The notes under the pieces: model-generated | Databases searched by the model: none | What the model was told of the DNA's origin: nothing | Seen by the model: only the letters and a program-made list of their open reading frames with translations | Shown: one piece after another, positions 30,604 through 42,796 of the stretch | Layout: every line of letters starts with the position of its first letter | Numbering within the stretch: position 1 is the first letter of the stretch | NCBI GenBank assembly: GCA_951640165.1 | Contig: OX621237.1 | Span: 8,742,001 to 8,806,000 of the forward strand | Length of the DNA: 64,000 bases | DNA from: Pseudoips prasinana | Taxonomy: Eukaryota > Arthropoda > Insecta > Lepidoptera > Nolidae | Direction of reading: 5' to 3' | Made by a program: the position numbers and the translations under genes

Positions 30604-31348
30604 TCTTATCGGCAAATTTAACGATATCCGATTAGATGCAATAGATATCCGAATTATTCAGATTGTGTTTAGGAATCAGAGCGACAACTGTTGTTAAATA
30701 TGGGGATGAGGCCAACTCTATCAGTCCTATTAATGAAAATCGCTTCTTCCAAGCTTAGTCCGAAGCTAATCTTGGAGTAGTTACTCCCAGAGTAACCACT
30801 TATTAACTTCATATTAACCCTACTAATAATAAACTGGGAGTAAGCTCGGATTAACAATACATTCCTTACCATACAAGCCAACACACGCAATTTAAAAGAA
30901 AAAAAAGTGAGTGATCGAATGAACTAATGCTTGAGGATGACAATGACAGACAATATTTTAAATCTTGAAAAATCAACGTTTTAGCGTGTTCTGCTTCGGT
31001 GGTACATTCATCCAATGGATTCTCAAGACTTCATATAACATCACACGCCTCAATGGAATCTGATTTTCATCCAAATATACACACATCAACACAATCTAGG
31101 GATATTGAACATTTCATTGATTATCTAGAAAACTATAAACATTTTGTTATGACTGTAAATGGAAGAATTAAAGATAATTTCATGGCCGATATTGAAACAT
31201 TAACAACACGATGCGATTTTGTTTTTCTAATTAATAAAAGTCTTAAATTAATTAAGCCATAGAAAATTACTGAGTGAACAAAAACATTTTATTCTTATAA
31301 AATTATTCAATCGAATTAAATGAATAAAAATCTTACCAAATCTGATAA
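30604..31348. other. Flank of the Tc1 element; no gene recognised
   Basis: An 87-codon frame at 30999-31260 (start MVHSSNGFSRLH) is not recognised and has no splice context. Otherwise AT-rich sequence. Terminal inverted repeats of the Tc1 element were looked for here and not found. Confidence 0.35.
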
Positions 31349-32374
31349 TCAGTAATCGGTATTTCCTCCTCTAACATTAATCACACAGCGGCAACGATTT
31401 TCCATACTTAAAATTAAGGTGTCAATGTCTTGCTGGGGTATGCAGTCCCAAGTTCTTTTTAAATGTTCGAAAAGTTGTTCTTCTGTTGTCAAGTTGGGCG
31501 GAAAATCCCTCAATGCTCTTCGCTGTAACATGTCCCAGGCGTGTTCAATTGGGTTTAAGTCTGGCGACTGTGGAGGCCAATCTAATACCTGAACATCGTG
31601 TTCTCGAAGGGCGGCCCTCACCAGCCGCGCTGTATGGGAAGGTGCATTGTCATGCATGAGCTGAAATTCTTGCCCCGTTAGGGCCCTGAGCGGGACAATG
31701 ACACGTTCTACTACCTCCTCACGGTATCTATGGGCAGTCATGCTGCCCTGAATCCAAATGAGTTGGGTTCGTCCGCCGATTCGTATTCCTGCCCACACCA
31801 TAATTGTCCCGCCTTGGTAAGAGTGGACCTCCTGTGGATGTCGGAGACGGCTGACCCTGCCTGGAGTTCTCCAAACGCGTGTTTGTCTCGAATCTGGATG
31901 AAATCCATAGCGGGACTCATCAGTGAACAGCACCAATGACCATTGTTGATCACTCCATGTCAAATGTTCTTGAGCCCATAAAAGTCGCCTACCGCGATTG
32001 CCACGTCGCAGCGCTGGGACTCGTAGCGGTCTGCGAGCATGAAGACCAACTTCATGCAGCCTCCTTCGCACGGTTTGGTCGCTCACCAGCAGCTGCTGAC
32101 CCTCCTGGAGCCTTTGCACTAGTTGCATCGCTGTGATATTGGGTAGTCTTCTGGCGGTCATTTGGAGAAATCGATCCTGTCTCTGAGTGGTAACACGATA
32201 TCTACCTGTGTGCCGTTCTGCCACATCTCCAGTAGCGCGATAACGTGACCACAGCCTGGATACCACATTTTGGCTTGTGCCCAGAGACTCAGCAACGACG
32301 CGTTGAATAGCACCGTTTTGTAACATGCCAACTGCCCGTAACATTTCATCTCGACTCAAATGATGGCGTGGCAT
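31349..32374 (-). CDS. Tc1-like DD34E transposase, intact
   Basis: A 341-codon frame without interruption, taken from the second ATG (MPRHHLSRDE) since Tc1 transposases begin this way; an ATG 7 codons upstream (MCKLFSV) also exists. An N-terminal helix-turn-helix pair (MLRAVGMLQNGAIQRVVAES and, around residues 75-115, ITAMQLVQRL to SDQTVRRRLHEVGL) binds the transposon ends. The DDE core has Asp152 in LFTDESRY, Asp242 in MHDNAPSHTAR and Glu277 in PDLNPIEHAWD. Exactly 34 residues separate the last two, the DD34E signature of Tc1. Its GC content is clearly higher than the flanks, suggesting recent arrival. It catalyses cut-and-paste movement at TA sites in the nucleus. I could not find matching terminal inverted repeats within 150 nt on either side. 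Confidence 0.9.
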   Translation of the reverse strand: MPRHHLSRDEMLRAVGMLQNGAIQRVVAESLGTSQNVVSRLWSRYRATGDVAERHTGRYRVTTQRQDRFLQMTARRLPNITAMQLVQRLQEGQQLLVSDQTVRRRLHEVGLHARRPLRVPALRRGNRGRRLLWAQEHLTWSDQQWSLVLFTDESRYGFHPDSRQTRVWRTPGRVSRLRHPQEVHSYQGGTIMVWAGIRIGGRTQLIWIQGSMTAHRYREEVVERVIVPLRALTGQEFQLMHDNAPSHTARLVRAALREHDVQVLDWPPQSPDLNPIEHAWDMLQRRALRDFPPNLTTEEQLFEHLKRTWDCIPQQDIDTLILSMENRCRCVINVRGGNTDY

Positions 32375-34640
32375 GACGCTAAAAAGCTTACACAACCAAT
32401 TGAGAAAAGAAAATAAAACAATTTATCAGGTTTTCTTCAATTAACACGCAAAAAAAATTTTAATGCAACTTCTTGAAATTAGATACAACTCAAGATTGCG
32501 CTGTGCTTTGCGTGTTTTCATTTGTTTCTCATTTTAATTTTTAAATTTTGAATAAAGAATAGACAAGGTTTAAATCTGTAAATAAACTTTTTAAGGAAAC
32601 TAAATAGGTTTTAAACAATAAAGCCATGTTTGATTTCAAAATAACGTATCCCTAGACTTTGTTGATGTGTGTATGTCATTTGCCAACCTTAAATCAACAA
32701 TAAAATAACATATAAAATCCATGTTAATTAATTTCTGTAAAGAGATTATATTGGCTCATGATTTGTCTATGTTATCTCGTTACCATAGTAACTTTGACTG
32801 TTATTGTACTTCTCTTTTTTTCAGTAGTGCATTATTTACTCGCATATAATTATTGTAAATACAAACTACAATAAAACTATTTCTATTAGTTTTTTATCAA
32901 GTTCTTTATTGTTCCTTTTCTACTAGTAGTCCGGCCAAATTAGACTAAAAATAGGGGTAAGGTTACAATATATTTCCCATTAGGCTGAAAATTGGTAGGA
33001 TCGTTCATTACACTATTATAAAGGAAATGTGAAAAGTCCTCAGCGATCCCGCACGTGGAAAAAAATTACTCGGGGTCAAAGGTCACAAAAACGGGTTTTT
33101 CGCGACTTTCAGCAAAACGGTAAGTTTTATTTTAAAATAAACTGCGACAAAATTATAGATTAGATAATTATTTATAAAAAATGTATTAATACTTTTTTCC
33201 TCCTTTTTTTTAAAATTTGAAAGAGTTGTAGTCGTCATAATATGCACACGTTTCCACGTTTAATTTACACCCCTTTTACCATTTTCATTTTCTTCTAAAA
33301 ATACGTTATCCAAAAATAGAGCTGGAACACTAACATTGTTATAACGTGCCCAGCTTAAATACCACACTATGCATTCATTACATGCACACAGCAACCCACA
33401 GTTCTTTTTCCCACAAGGCAAGGACAATAGTATCCTACTATAGCGCCTAATGTATATCTTACTTTTACATGTTCATCTTTTTTACTAAATTATAAGTATA
33501 ATATGTTTTAATAGACACATGTCTTGATTTTATTCTTCCTCTTACTAAATAGTTATTAGTTCCGGATACTAAAGGTAATTCTCTTCATAAGCTTCCGATA
33601 CTTTAATATGGTATATATGGTCTCATGTGCTCGCTATAGTAGGATCTGGCTTGTTTAGTTTGATACGAGCCTAAAGCAAATCTTTTACTCTTTTCTCTGT
33701 CTGCGCCTAGGTGGCGTTAATCTCAAAGAGCAGTTGAGACATTGCATAACAGTCGCACTCGACATGATCACTACAAAAAAGTCCTGTATTAGTAAGTAAT
33801 AAACAACACACACGGTGCAGCGGCGTTAGAAGTATGCTTATTTTCAATGGGTTGGCAGCAGTAACGGGGGAACTAAAAGTCTCGACTCGACGTTAGCGTA
33901 CCAAAACCAGCAGAAATAACAGTATTGTATTGGAAAAATATGACAAACGCGTAATCAATGTCAAATAAGGTTGATTTGAGATTGTACCCGTACTGATGAA
34001 AGATCCATTTTTGATCGATTTCCGTAAACCAGCTAGTGGCCAGTGGCCAGTCACGAATGCCACTTGGCGCCTATGCCGCCATTTACAACCACTGATATTA
34101 AAAATACCAGCAAAAACATGTGATTTAGAACTCTGTTATTATGTTACAATAATAGATTGAACAATCAATACAAAATCGATATCATTTTATTTTAAGTAGG
34201 TAGGTTACACTCATTACCCGCAATAGAACAAACATCCCTAGTATTGACAGCCGATAGTAAAAAATGGCGTACTTTAATATCGGAAACATAAAAGTACTAA
34301 TTATTGTTCAAAAAACTATCCCATTTTAAATTATGATTTAGTCTATTTCAAAAAAATAGATTTAGATATTTCATGCCGTTCAAGGTTTTGAGACACAAGT
34401 AATTTATCAAGAGTACTGTTCCTGGGCAATCTCTTTTTCATGACTTCTAGTGATGTTCGTATGTGAAAATTAATAGTATTAATATTAATAGTATTCAGAT
34501 ATTTTGACCATTCCGAAACTAGTTCCACAACATACTTTTGTCAATTAAATAAAAATACCCACTACTACTATTACTATTAATTTTACTTTAATAATTTAAT
34601 TGTAACTAATGTAACAATTGAATTATTGTTAATTTTGCAA
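32375..34640. other. Intergenic AT-rich DNA with a possible small MITE
   Basis: No coding exons recognised. ATCCTACTATAGCG at 33433-33446 and its complement CGCTATAGTAGGAT at 33641-33654 bound about 220 bp and could be terminal inverted repeats of a MITE; only one copy is seen. Inverted AACACGCAAA / TTTGCGTGTT near 32446-32516 is too short to assign. Confidence 0.3.
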
Positions 34641-34704
34641 CGTGCCATGCAGAAAATAGTTGAAAATGGTATTAATTAGACCATGTATTGTAGATATATA
34701 TAAT

Positions 34705-34834
34705 CTTGTGCGGGTCGCTGGAAACTGCTGGATGCGAATAGCGCAAGACCGGCAATTGTGGAGATCTTTGAGGGAGGCCTTTGAACAGCAGTGGACATCT
34801 TTCGGCTTTGATAATGATGATGATGATGATTTTT
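34705..34834 (+). mobile_element. RTE LINE 3' end with GAT tail
   Basis: TTGTGCGGGTCGCTGGAAAC, GCAATTGTGGAGATCTTTGA, CAGCAGTGGACATCTTTCGG and then a (GAT)5-like run: the last ~35 codons and tail, forward-oriented. Confidence 0.8.
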
Positions 34835-35439
34835 GAGGAACTATGTTTATTTTAAGACCCTGTACTACCAAAAATCACACGAATAAATGAGTTTGAGTTT
34901 GAGTATTGTAGAATAAACTTAAAGTAACGAGGAAGTTTGGCGAGACTACAATGCAAAAATTTTCGTCATATTTAACAAATGCATGTTGTCCAGTTTGTTG
35001 AGTTCCATGGATAGATGGCGCCCCTTAAGTTTCCTCCTCTATTAATTCCATACCTTGTGTAGCTAATTTATTATACTAACCAATTAGAATTAAATCATTA
35101 CTATCATCAATTAAATTATAGTTCTAAATTTATAATCTGTTGTATGAATTTTAGTCACTCACCTCGGCTTGGCACATTAGAAGGATAAATTACTTAGTAT
35201 TTTAATTAATACTTACACGAAATAATTCCTTTTACATTATCGTAATTTTCTTAGCAATAAAAAAATATACAGCGTCGCTAGCTCCTCTAATCGCTGATAA
35301 TTTAGCTTTTGAGATTAATTAGTCAAAAAAATCAACAAACAAAAAATAATATCTGTATGATATTAGTTTCGAAATACAAATAATAGATTTATAATTAAAC
35401 CATACTCACACACACCAAATAATAATTTCTACACGATTG

Positions 35440-35526
35440 TAAGATAGGTACGTAGGGTAGGTTAGATACGTAGGGTACTCATTTTTTTAAATTAGTACAT
35501 GCTGTACTAATTTAAAAAAATAACGC
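35440..35526. repeat. Short tandem GTAGGGTA motif and a 19-bp perfect hairpin
   Basis: TACGTAGGGTA occurs twice, then arms 35481-35499 (ATTTTTTTAAATTAGTACA) and 35503-35521 pair perfectly around a 3-nt loop. Confidence 0.8.
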
Positions 35527-36096
35527 TAACTGCAACCATGTTATATATTTTTGAAGTCTACTTGAATGTAAACTGTTTAGATCTATTTATAATTAACCCG
35601 ATACGCACATACATGAATACTCAAAGTATCCGCCGGGGCTCGCCCTTTAAGGTGCAGCGTATAATACAGTTCACCATATCAATCGCTGTTTTCTCTCCAA
35701 AATAAGAACAACTTCCTTTCAATCCCCCTGGCGCTATTGGCCATCTGCGGGGACTTACAAATATAGGAGACAATGAAGTCGTCTCACTCGGCTGGATTCG
35801 ATGAAATGCCACCTTTGGTCCCCATTCGGGGTAACAGCCCAAGTATTCGCGTATTAAGTGGCTGATAACACCCAATTTTATCGTATCGAACTAGTCTCGC
35901 CGGTATAAACTAGTGAGAGAGAGATGAACAGAAGACTAACAAAACACGTAAAAGTAAGTGAAATGTAACAAAAATATTAATTTCGAATAAAGTAATATAA
36001 TTTTATGACATATCAAATTATTATTAGTTTAAAATAAAAAGAATTGTTTTTATATTGATATAAGTAAGAATTAACGCATTACATTTAACCATTACA

Positions 36097-36335
36097 TTAC
36101 ATACATACATATGCCTGATTCCCAGAAGGGTAGGCAGAGACAACGGACATCCATTTGTCACGATCTTTGCACACCTCTTTCGCTTCGGTTACTGACATTA
36201 TATTCTTCGTAGGGTACTGTATGTTTAGGGTACCTTCTGACCTGACCTTTCTTGAAAACGTCTCCGATTTGATCAGAGAATGTTCTACAAGGTCTTCCCC
36301 TTCCGATTGTACCATTTACTTAAACCTAAAAAACA
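36097..36335 (-). repeat. Dispersed repeat R7, longer copy
   Basis: GAAGGGTAGGCAGAGACAAC and CCATTTGTCACGATCTTTGC on the + strand; on the minus strand one frame reads [14 protein letters not shown] and AYPSGNQAYVCM. Homologous to 16395-16562 (+). I recognise it as frequent in Lepidoptera; class unknown. Confidence 0.55.
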
Positions 36336-36644
36336 AATTTAGCTAAGTAATCATAATGTGCGCTTTATGCTATTAAAACATTTTAAATTGAGTTATAATT
36401 TTATACTTACACTCTACAGTAAGAAGTTACATCGTGTTTTGGGATACATAATTTTCTTTAAAATATAGTCCAATTTGGCGTAGGTAGGTATATGTTTGTT
36501 TTTTTTTATCAAGGGACCTCATAGTATTGGCTAATAACGTGCTCAAAAACACCAATTTGGATGATGTCAATGCCTTAACGCCTATCCTTCTACACGCAGT
36601 CATCTCACTCGCACATTTAGATGTTTTATATTCTATGTATTAAT

Positions 36645-36810
36645 TAACTAGCTGTCCCCGCGGTTTCACCCGCGTAAACTTTATAAATTTTAGCCTGTTA
36701 TTTCGATGTAAGCTATATTAATATAAAGTTTCACCAAAATTCGTTCTGTAGGTTTTGAGTGAAAGAGTAACAAATATTCATCAAACAATTCCCACACATT
36801 TTATTTATGA
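36645..36810 (-). mobile_element. Helitron-like repeat
   Basis: ACTAGCTGTCCCCGCGGTTTCACCCGCG-type start (written here in parts: CTAGCTGTCCCCGCGG, TTTCACCCGCG), then AAGTTTCACCAAAATTCG and GTGAAAGAGTAACAAA. Confidence 0.55.
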
Positions 36811-38019
36811 TATTAGTAGGGTGATATACACTTTTAGCAAATAGTGTTTTAGCAAGCAATAAATGACATCTCATTGGCCCAATTTTGGGTACGGAAAGGG
36901 AAAACATGAAAATATTCTAGCCGCCGTCAATACGATAATGAAGACGGTTGATACTATTTTTTTTAAGAATAAGAATAATTTATTTCCCACCGAAAAGTGC
37001 ACAATTTACACATTAATTATAGCTTTTAAATAGTGACAAAAAATAGAATTGAACTCTGGTACCTACCCATGATAAGATTTAACTTATTGTTTGCGATTAT
37101 TAACATCAAGAAGTTTTACGCGTTATGCTGTTTTTTAAATTACCTTTACAGCAATATAGGATGTTTTCACTGCTTCAGCGGCTAATGTTACACTAATTGC
37201 CAGTCGCCACCCACAGGTCGTCAAGTGAGTTTATCTATGACGTCACTGAGGAAGTCACCCGCGGGTTCTTATCGCCACAATTAGCATTTCCCGGCTGCCT
37301 TCCTGCAACACACTACATAATTTCCTGCCCTACTTTACTGCTAAGTTGAATACCAGTTTTGCCACCTGCGTTTATGCTAAGTTCAAGTTAGTAATCTTGG
37401 AAAACGGTTGCCTATTGAGAAATTGTGAGCATTGAACCCGTTTCTCATAAAGAAGCTCGGCTGCTCATTATAAATAGTATCCGATACTTACTTGAAATTG
37501 TAATAAAATAATATACGTGCAGTACCGTAAAATAACCTCCTGATATTATGAGAGGAGGCCCTTACCCTGCAGTGGGACAGTAATGGGCTGCATTTACCGT
37601 AAAATAAAACAATGTTCATAAGTAGCGTCTGAGGCGTGCATCTGTAAGTAGCTCGTACGCGACACTTTCTTATTGTATTGCTCTGTAGCGGTCTGTCTCC
37701 TTTGATCTCCTACCATGGCTTTGTAATATACAGGTATCTTCTTCTTTCTGTCTATTCCGATTTACACTTCAAGGTTTCCATTAAAAAAAAGGACGACGCG
37801 ACACGTCTGCCAGATGAGAAACATCGAAATTTTATATCTGTTTTAATAATTTTTACCTAATTTTTAATCTTATTTTATATCCATTATTTATTTTGATTTG
37901 CCCTCGCCAATCCGATAGACAAGGAGAAGCTACTTGGCAAAAGTGAGCATGAAGGTAATTTAATTTATAGACGCACATAATTCAGACTCCTTGATTTAGG
38001 GGTATGTTAAGATGGCAGT
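36811..38019. other. Intergenic; minor repeat tail
   Basis: 37545-37597 (GAGAGGAGGCCCTTACCCTG, CAGTGGGACAGTAATGGGCTG) is a SINE/LINE tail common in Lepidoptera. No genes seen. Confidence 0.4.
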
Positions 38020-38112
38020 CCCGATTGTAGTCTTAAGACATCAGTCAATAGGGCATGCCAAAGTCTACTGGGCGGCTTGATCAACTCTGACACCAGGATA
38101 ACCCCTGCTTAT
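38020..38112 (+). repeat. S3 repeat, 3' fragment
   Basis: GGCATGCCAAAGTCTACTGG, GCGGCTTGATCAACTCTGAC as in the S3 3' half. Confidence 0.55.
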
Positions 38113-38127
38113 ACGAATTAATAAAAA

Positions 38128-38300
38128 ACTAGCTGTGCGCCGCGGTGTAACTAGCGTTAAATTATAGCCGATATGTTATTCGGATATATAATCTATATTA
38201 CTATAAAGTTTCATCGACATGCGTTCAGTATTTTTGCGTGAAAGAGTAACAAACATCCAAACATACTCACACACTTTCTCATTTACTCGTATATTATTAG
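38128..38300 (-). mobile_element. Helitron-like repeat
   Basis: AACTAGCTGTGCGCCGCGG, GATATGTTATTCGG and GCGTGAAAGAGTAACAAACA. Confidence 0.55.
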
Positions 38301-38375
38301 AAATACTTTTTTCTTGATTGTTTGTTCGACGTTTTAATTATTATTATTCATTGTTAGAGCAGCTCTAGAAATACA

Positions 38376-38700
38376 CACTTTGTGCAAATTTTAGCCGTCT
38401 ACATAATGCGGTTAATGACATACAGCCCACTGACAGACAGGCAGATAGCGGAGGCTTAGTAACAGGGTTCCGTTGGCACCCTTTGAGTAATAAAAATAAC
38501 ATGCATACATTAAATAGCATATTCATTATATTAAGTAATTTTGTTTTTTATTTTCCTTTTCTTTTTAAAGACAACGCCCGCGCTAGGGTCTCGGGATTAG
38601 AACCCCTAGTATGTCACGGGGTACCATACAAACATATTATAGACGGACACAAATTATATGCAGATGCTGTCTTAGCCGCAGCGCCACACGTTCAGTCTTA
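38376..38700. repeat. Dispersed repeat fragment and a reversed tRNA-like SINE head
   Basis: 38376-38495 matches the end of the 6160-6428 repeat (ACAGCCCACTGACAGACAGG, GGGTTCCGTTGGCACCC). 38575-38700 on the minus strand has GTGGCGCTGCGGCTAAGACA and a GGGGTTCTAATCCCGAGAC B box. Confidence 0.5.
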
Positions 38701-38824
38701 GTTACCGATAATACTAAACAAATTGTAGATCAACAGTCTGCATAGTAAATTTTGCAAGTACAACCCATCTAATTTCAATAAACACTTAAAACAAGCTTGT
38801 ACAAAAGTTAGCAACGATTTTAGC

Positions 38825-38985
38825 CGCAACACTATCGGTTAATAAGCATTGTCGATAGTTAAACCGAAGGCCTATAAATAACCCTTATCACCGTCTTGTT
38901 CAGGCCTACTTGTTAACACGTGTCCAAACGATCGATAAAACTGATCGATAGGGGCGTTCGCGAAAGTCGATAGTCGAAACTTTCT
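38825..38985. promoter_or_regulatory. Cluster of CGATA/TATCG motifs
   Basis: ACTATCGG, GTCGATAGT, ACGATCGATAAAACTGATCG with an immediate ATAGG, and AAAGTCGATAGTCGAAAC fall within 160 bp. CGATA clusters are binding sites for DREF and BEAF-32 in flies and mark housekeeping promoters or insulators. About 115 nt downstream an ATG is directly followed by GTAAGTTG (39098-39108). Whether a promoter exists here is inference. Confidence 0.3.
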
Positions 38986-38999
38986 ATGTGTCGGTTGAT

Positions 39000-40630
39000 A
39001 CGTCACTAGTGCTGTACCCCTGTCACTGATTACACTTAATAAGGTTTAACAAATAGCTTTTGTGTGGTTCTAAGATTTGTTTGTTGTAGGTGCAAATGTA
39101 TGGTAAGTTGTTTTAGAAACATGGTCATATGTCAGCCGTTTTAGGAGCTATAGGTTAGGAGCTAACCTTTAGTTCCTTGTAGTAAGAGATGTGATTTATA
39201 AAGCAGGTTCGAATAATTTGAGAAATTTAAATGCTGAAGCATAGAATCATCATCATATCTTGAGCAGTTAGTTTAATTCCGCTGATATTTGTATTCAAAT
39301 ATATAATCTGCATTTATATCTAGGTAGGCTTTATACGAGTGACCATCTACAATTAGCCAACACCCGTGATATATCAATGTAAAATATAGCGGGTAGAAAA
39401 ACTACAAGTATTGTTAAGTAAATAAAGTCCTGGTGCCATTTCTGTTACATAATAGAAATTTACCCCGAACCTTATTTATTTAAAAAAAACTGGCGGGTTT
39501 GGCTAATTCTAGATGGTCGCACACATATAAAATAGATATTATATAAAGAATGTAAATTCTTAATGAAATACCTAGTAGATCCAAAAACGAATACAGATTA
39601 ACGAGAAAATTATTCAAAACTTGTTGTTAAATGTAACTAACTACTTGTTGGTACTGGATCAATGTTACTACAGTGATCATGAATTTAAAGTTCAAATATA
39701 ATGTTCAACCGTCAACGAAGAACTATTATTGCTCCGGAACTAAGATCCGGCGAAATTTTTTTTATAATAACGTCACATGTTTTATACAAAACCACTCGTA
39801 AAATTGCTAAACTATTCCTAAAATATGAACTAAGTACATTCTTACTCATTGTATATGAGGAAACCGAGTATGCTTAACTTAAACATATGATAAATAACAG
39901 AGATGACAAGCTTACTGTAAATTAGACATTAAATGCTATTATATTAGCGGGTAAAGACTCTCGCCTCGCCACTTCGGGGTTAATTTGCGCACAGGACAAC
40001 TATTTGTGTCACTCATAAATAGTTGTTCTAAGCTTGAATGTGTGTCCGTAAATTTTACGTTTTTAAAGTACCCCGCGACACAGGAATTCATGTACATAGT
40101 GCGAGTGTTGTCTTTAAAAAGAACTTTTAGGTACGCAGTTTGGCGAGCTAAAAAATAGATCTAAATAATTATGTTTATTACTTGAAAGGCGCTTTGAATA
40201 CATCTGGGAATTTGAAACAAGCGTCTCAGTCTGGCGGTAATAACCACACGGGTTAGCCGCTAGCGAATAACCTCTGTACCAATGTTATCTCAATTCCTTA
40301 TACAGAACATGGCTATGTACCCGTCGCATGGACATACGCCCAAAGCCACGATTTATTCGACGCACAACCAAACACGTTGTACATGGAAATACATATGTAT
40401 TACGCAGCAATAAAATTTCCCTTAGTATGCTTGATTTGTTGGACGTACAAAATTATTTTACGGCGACAATGGCGTTGTACGTGTCACAACTCTATTATAA
40501 ATGGTTGAAGTAAAAGACACGGCTATTCTGATTATACATACTTTAAGTATACAGGGTGGACGTCCAAACGCAAAATTTAGATTCTCTATGATGAGGAGTA
40601 TCCGAATCACCCCCATGTTTATTCTACAAT
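39000..40630. other. Intergenic DNA, nothing recognised
   Basis: A SINE-like fragment near 39965-40075 (ACAGGACAACTATTTGTGTC) is weak. No exons. Confidence 0.4.
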
Positions 40631-40636
40631 TTGGCG

Positions 40637-41487
40637 TTTTTAGGGTTCCGTAGCCAAATGGCAAAAAAACGGAACACTTATAGATTCGTCATGTCTGTAT
40701 GTCTGTCTGTCCGCCCGTATGTCACAGCCACTTTTTTCCGAAACTATAAGAGCTGTACTGTTGAAACTTGGTAAGTAGATGTATTCGGTGAACCGCATTA
40801 AGATTTTTACACAAAAATAGAAAAATAATAATAGTTTTGGGGGGTCCCCATACATAGAACTGAAACTCAAAATTTTTTTCATCGTACCCATACATGTGGG
40901 ATGTCTATGGATAGGTCTTCAAAAATTATATTGAGGTTTCTAATATATTTTTTTTCTAAACTGAATAGATTGCACGAGAGACACTTCCAAAGTGGTAAAA
41001 TGAGTGTCCACTCCCCCCCTGTAATTTCTAAAATAAGTGAATGATAAAACTAAAAAAAAGATATGATGTACAATTGTACCTTACCAGGCAAACTAACCAA
41101 CGAAAATTGGTTTGATCGAGATCTAGCAAGTAGTTTTTTTAATTAATTAATTTATTTATTTATTACAGATATCTTATTGCTAACAGATAATTCCACACAC
41201 AATAAGTGATACAATCATAATAATTTATATTCAAAATCTATAGGTCCTATACTATACTATACTTAGCTAATTTATTAACCATATTAAAAAAAGTTAAAAG
41301 TTCTCTAATATTATGTATATACTACATAATATTAGAAAAAGAAAATGTTATAAGAAGTTACTGTATACTGCTCTGCTTTATGCGTCATAAATCGTAAACC
41401 GCAATTTGCTTTCATTTAATCAACTGAAATACTTGCTGCTAGGGAACCCTTCATGGGTGAGTCCGACTCGAACTTGGCCGGTTTTTT
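40637..41487 (+). repeat. Lepidopteran dispersed repeat (GGGTTCCGTAGCCAAATGGC type) with an insertion
   Basis: Starts TTAGGGTTCCGTAGCCAAAT, has AACTATAAGAGCTGTACTGT, GTGAACCGCATTAAGATTTT, TATGGATAGGTCTTCAAAAA, CACTTCCAAAGTGGTAAAAT and ends GGGAACCCTTCATGGGTGAG, CTCGAACTTGGCCGGTTTTT. The family is well known to me from moths and butterflies. 41140-41395 is foreign to it (AATTAATTTATTTATTTATT at its start, like a reversed LINE tail) and holds a 14-bp hairpin TCTAATATTATGTA/TACATAATATTAGA. Confidence 0.7.
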
Positions 41488-41666
41488 GATACTTCGAAAA
41501 TTTATGAGTCCTCAGCTCAAACCCTAATTTTGAACTTTCGAATAAATTCTAAGTCAGTTCTGCAATTAGACCAAATCTTAACAATACTTTTTAGGGTGTT
41601 GTATCTATAAAATGTTATAAACATATAAATAAATTTATCAAATAGTACAGGCCCTGTCTAGTTTGG

Positions 41667-41878
41667 GATCTGATGGTAGTAGTGATCTGATGACTCTTCG
41701 AAGTACGAGAGTGGAATACCACCAACTCCTAGACTTCGGGCTGATACTGAGATTTATTTCTTAACAGTAAGTAAGTACTCACGGTTTTTGCTGAACCTAG
41801 GTTTTAAACCCAGGATCAAATTATCTACTGTAGAACACGCTACTGCTAGACCAAAAAAGCTTCAGACATCTTCATTTA
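41667..41878 (-). repeat. tRNA-type SINE S2, reverse
   Basis: CAACTCCTAGACTTCGGGCTGA, split here as CAACTCCTAGACTTCG and GGCTGATACTGAG, then a reversed B box GGTTTTAAACCC and A box GCTACTGCTAGACC. Confidence 0.7.
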
Positions 41879-42175
41879 TTTTAAGCATCTTTGCCTGTTA
41901 GGTAAAGATGCTTAAAACTTAAACAAAGCTATTTTGTTACCTGAGGTTAACTGTTTCTCGTAAAAAACTGCGACATCGAATTCATTTAAAAAATAGCTTT
42001 TTAGCTATCGATTTCTCCAACACACAAAAAGTAATCGAATGGATGAAAAAAATGACTCACGTTTTAAGTTCGATTTAATGTCAAAAAGTATAAAGTGAAA
42101 TCGTTACGGAATATAGTGAGTCAGTCAAATCGGTATATACTTATGATCAGCAACTAACAAGTCCTGAATTAATTT

Positions 42176-42480
42176 GGTCATCATCAGCATCAGCCGAAAT
42201 AGGTCCACTGCTGGACAGAGGCCTCCCCCAAGGATCTCCACAATAGCCGTTCTTGCTGTGCCCGTATTCGTATATTCCACCACGTATATTCCAGCGGCTT
42301 CCCGCGGCACTTGTAACATCGTCGGTCCACCTTGTAGGGGGCCTGCCCACGCTGCTTCTTCCGGTTCGTGGTCGCAACTCGAGAACCTTGCTGCCCCATC
42401 GGCCGTCGGTTCTACGAGCTATGTGCCCCGCCCACTGCTACTTCAGTTTGGCAATTCTTTGGGCTATGTCGGCTACTTTG
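42176..42480 (-). mobile_element. RTE LINE ORF2 C-terminal fragment
   Basis: TCATCATCAGCATCAGCCGA tail, then CTGCTGGACAGAGGCCTCCC. On the minus strand frames give RPRTGRSSVGRPPTRWTDDV and SLGEASVQQWTYFG in shifting frames, so it is decayed. Confidence 0.8.
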
Positions 42481-42785
42481 GTACTCACTATGTAATTGGT
42501 ACTTACAATAAGAACAACAGAAGTTGCACAACAGGGACTGTACTAGAAACGTCAACTTTCCGCTTAAGATGCAACAGAAAGAGATTATTCTACAACTGTC
42601 TCCTATTTATTTGGTACTTACAACAACAAATGTATCATAACAGGGGTTAAACTAATAACGCCTACGGTACTTACAGCAACAGAAATATCATAATAGGGAC
42701 TAAACTACAAACGAATCCTTTCGATTTGACGCTTAAATTCTACTTATAGGTATATGTATATACGTGTAGGTATATGGGACTTACA
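42481..42785 (+). repeat. Diverged left part of the 38/32-bp minisatellite
   Basis: Contains loose units such as TTGCACAACAGGGACT, CATAATAGGGACTAAACTAC and AGCAACAGAAATATC that match the array at 43435; SINEs at 42797-43430 separate the two parts. Confidence 0.5.
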
Positions 42786-42796
42786 GCATGGCCCTT

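Noticed and set aside
35621..35875. 84-residue minus-strand frame with moderately GC-rich sequence
   Set aside because: No recognisable domain or splice sites; more likely a repeat fragment, but not identified.
42174..42650. 158-residue + strand frame
   Set aside because: It is the antisense of an RTE LINE fragment extended into the minisatellite.
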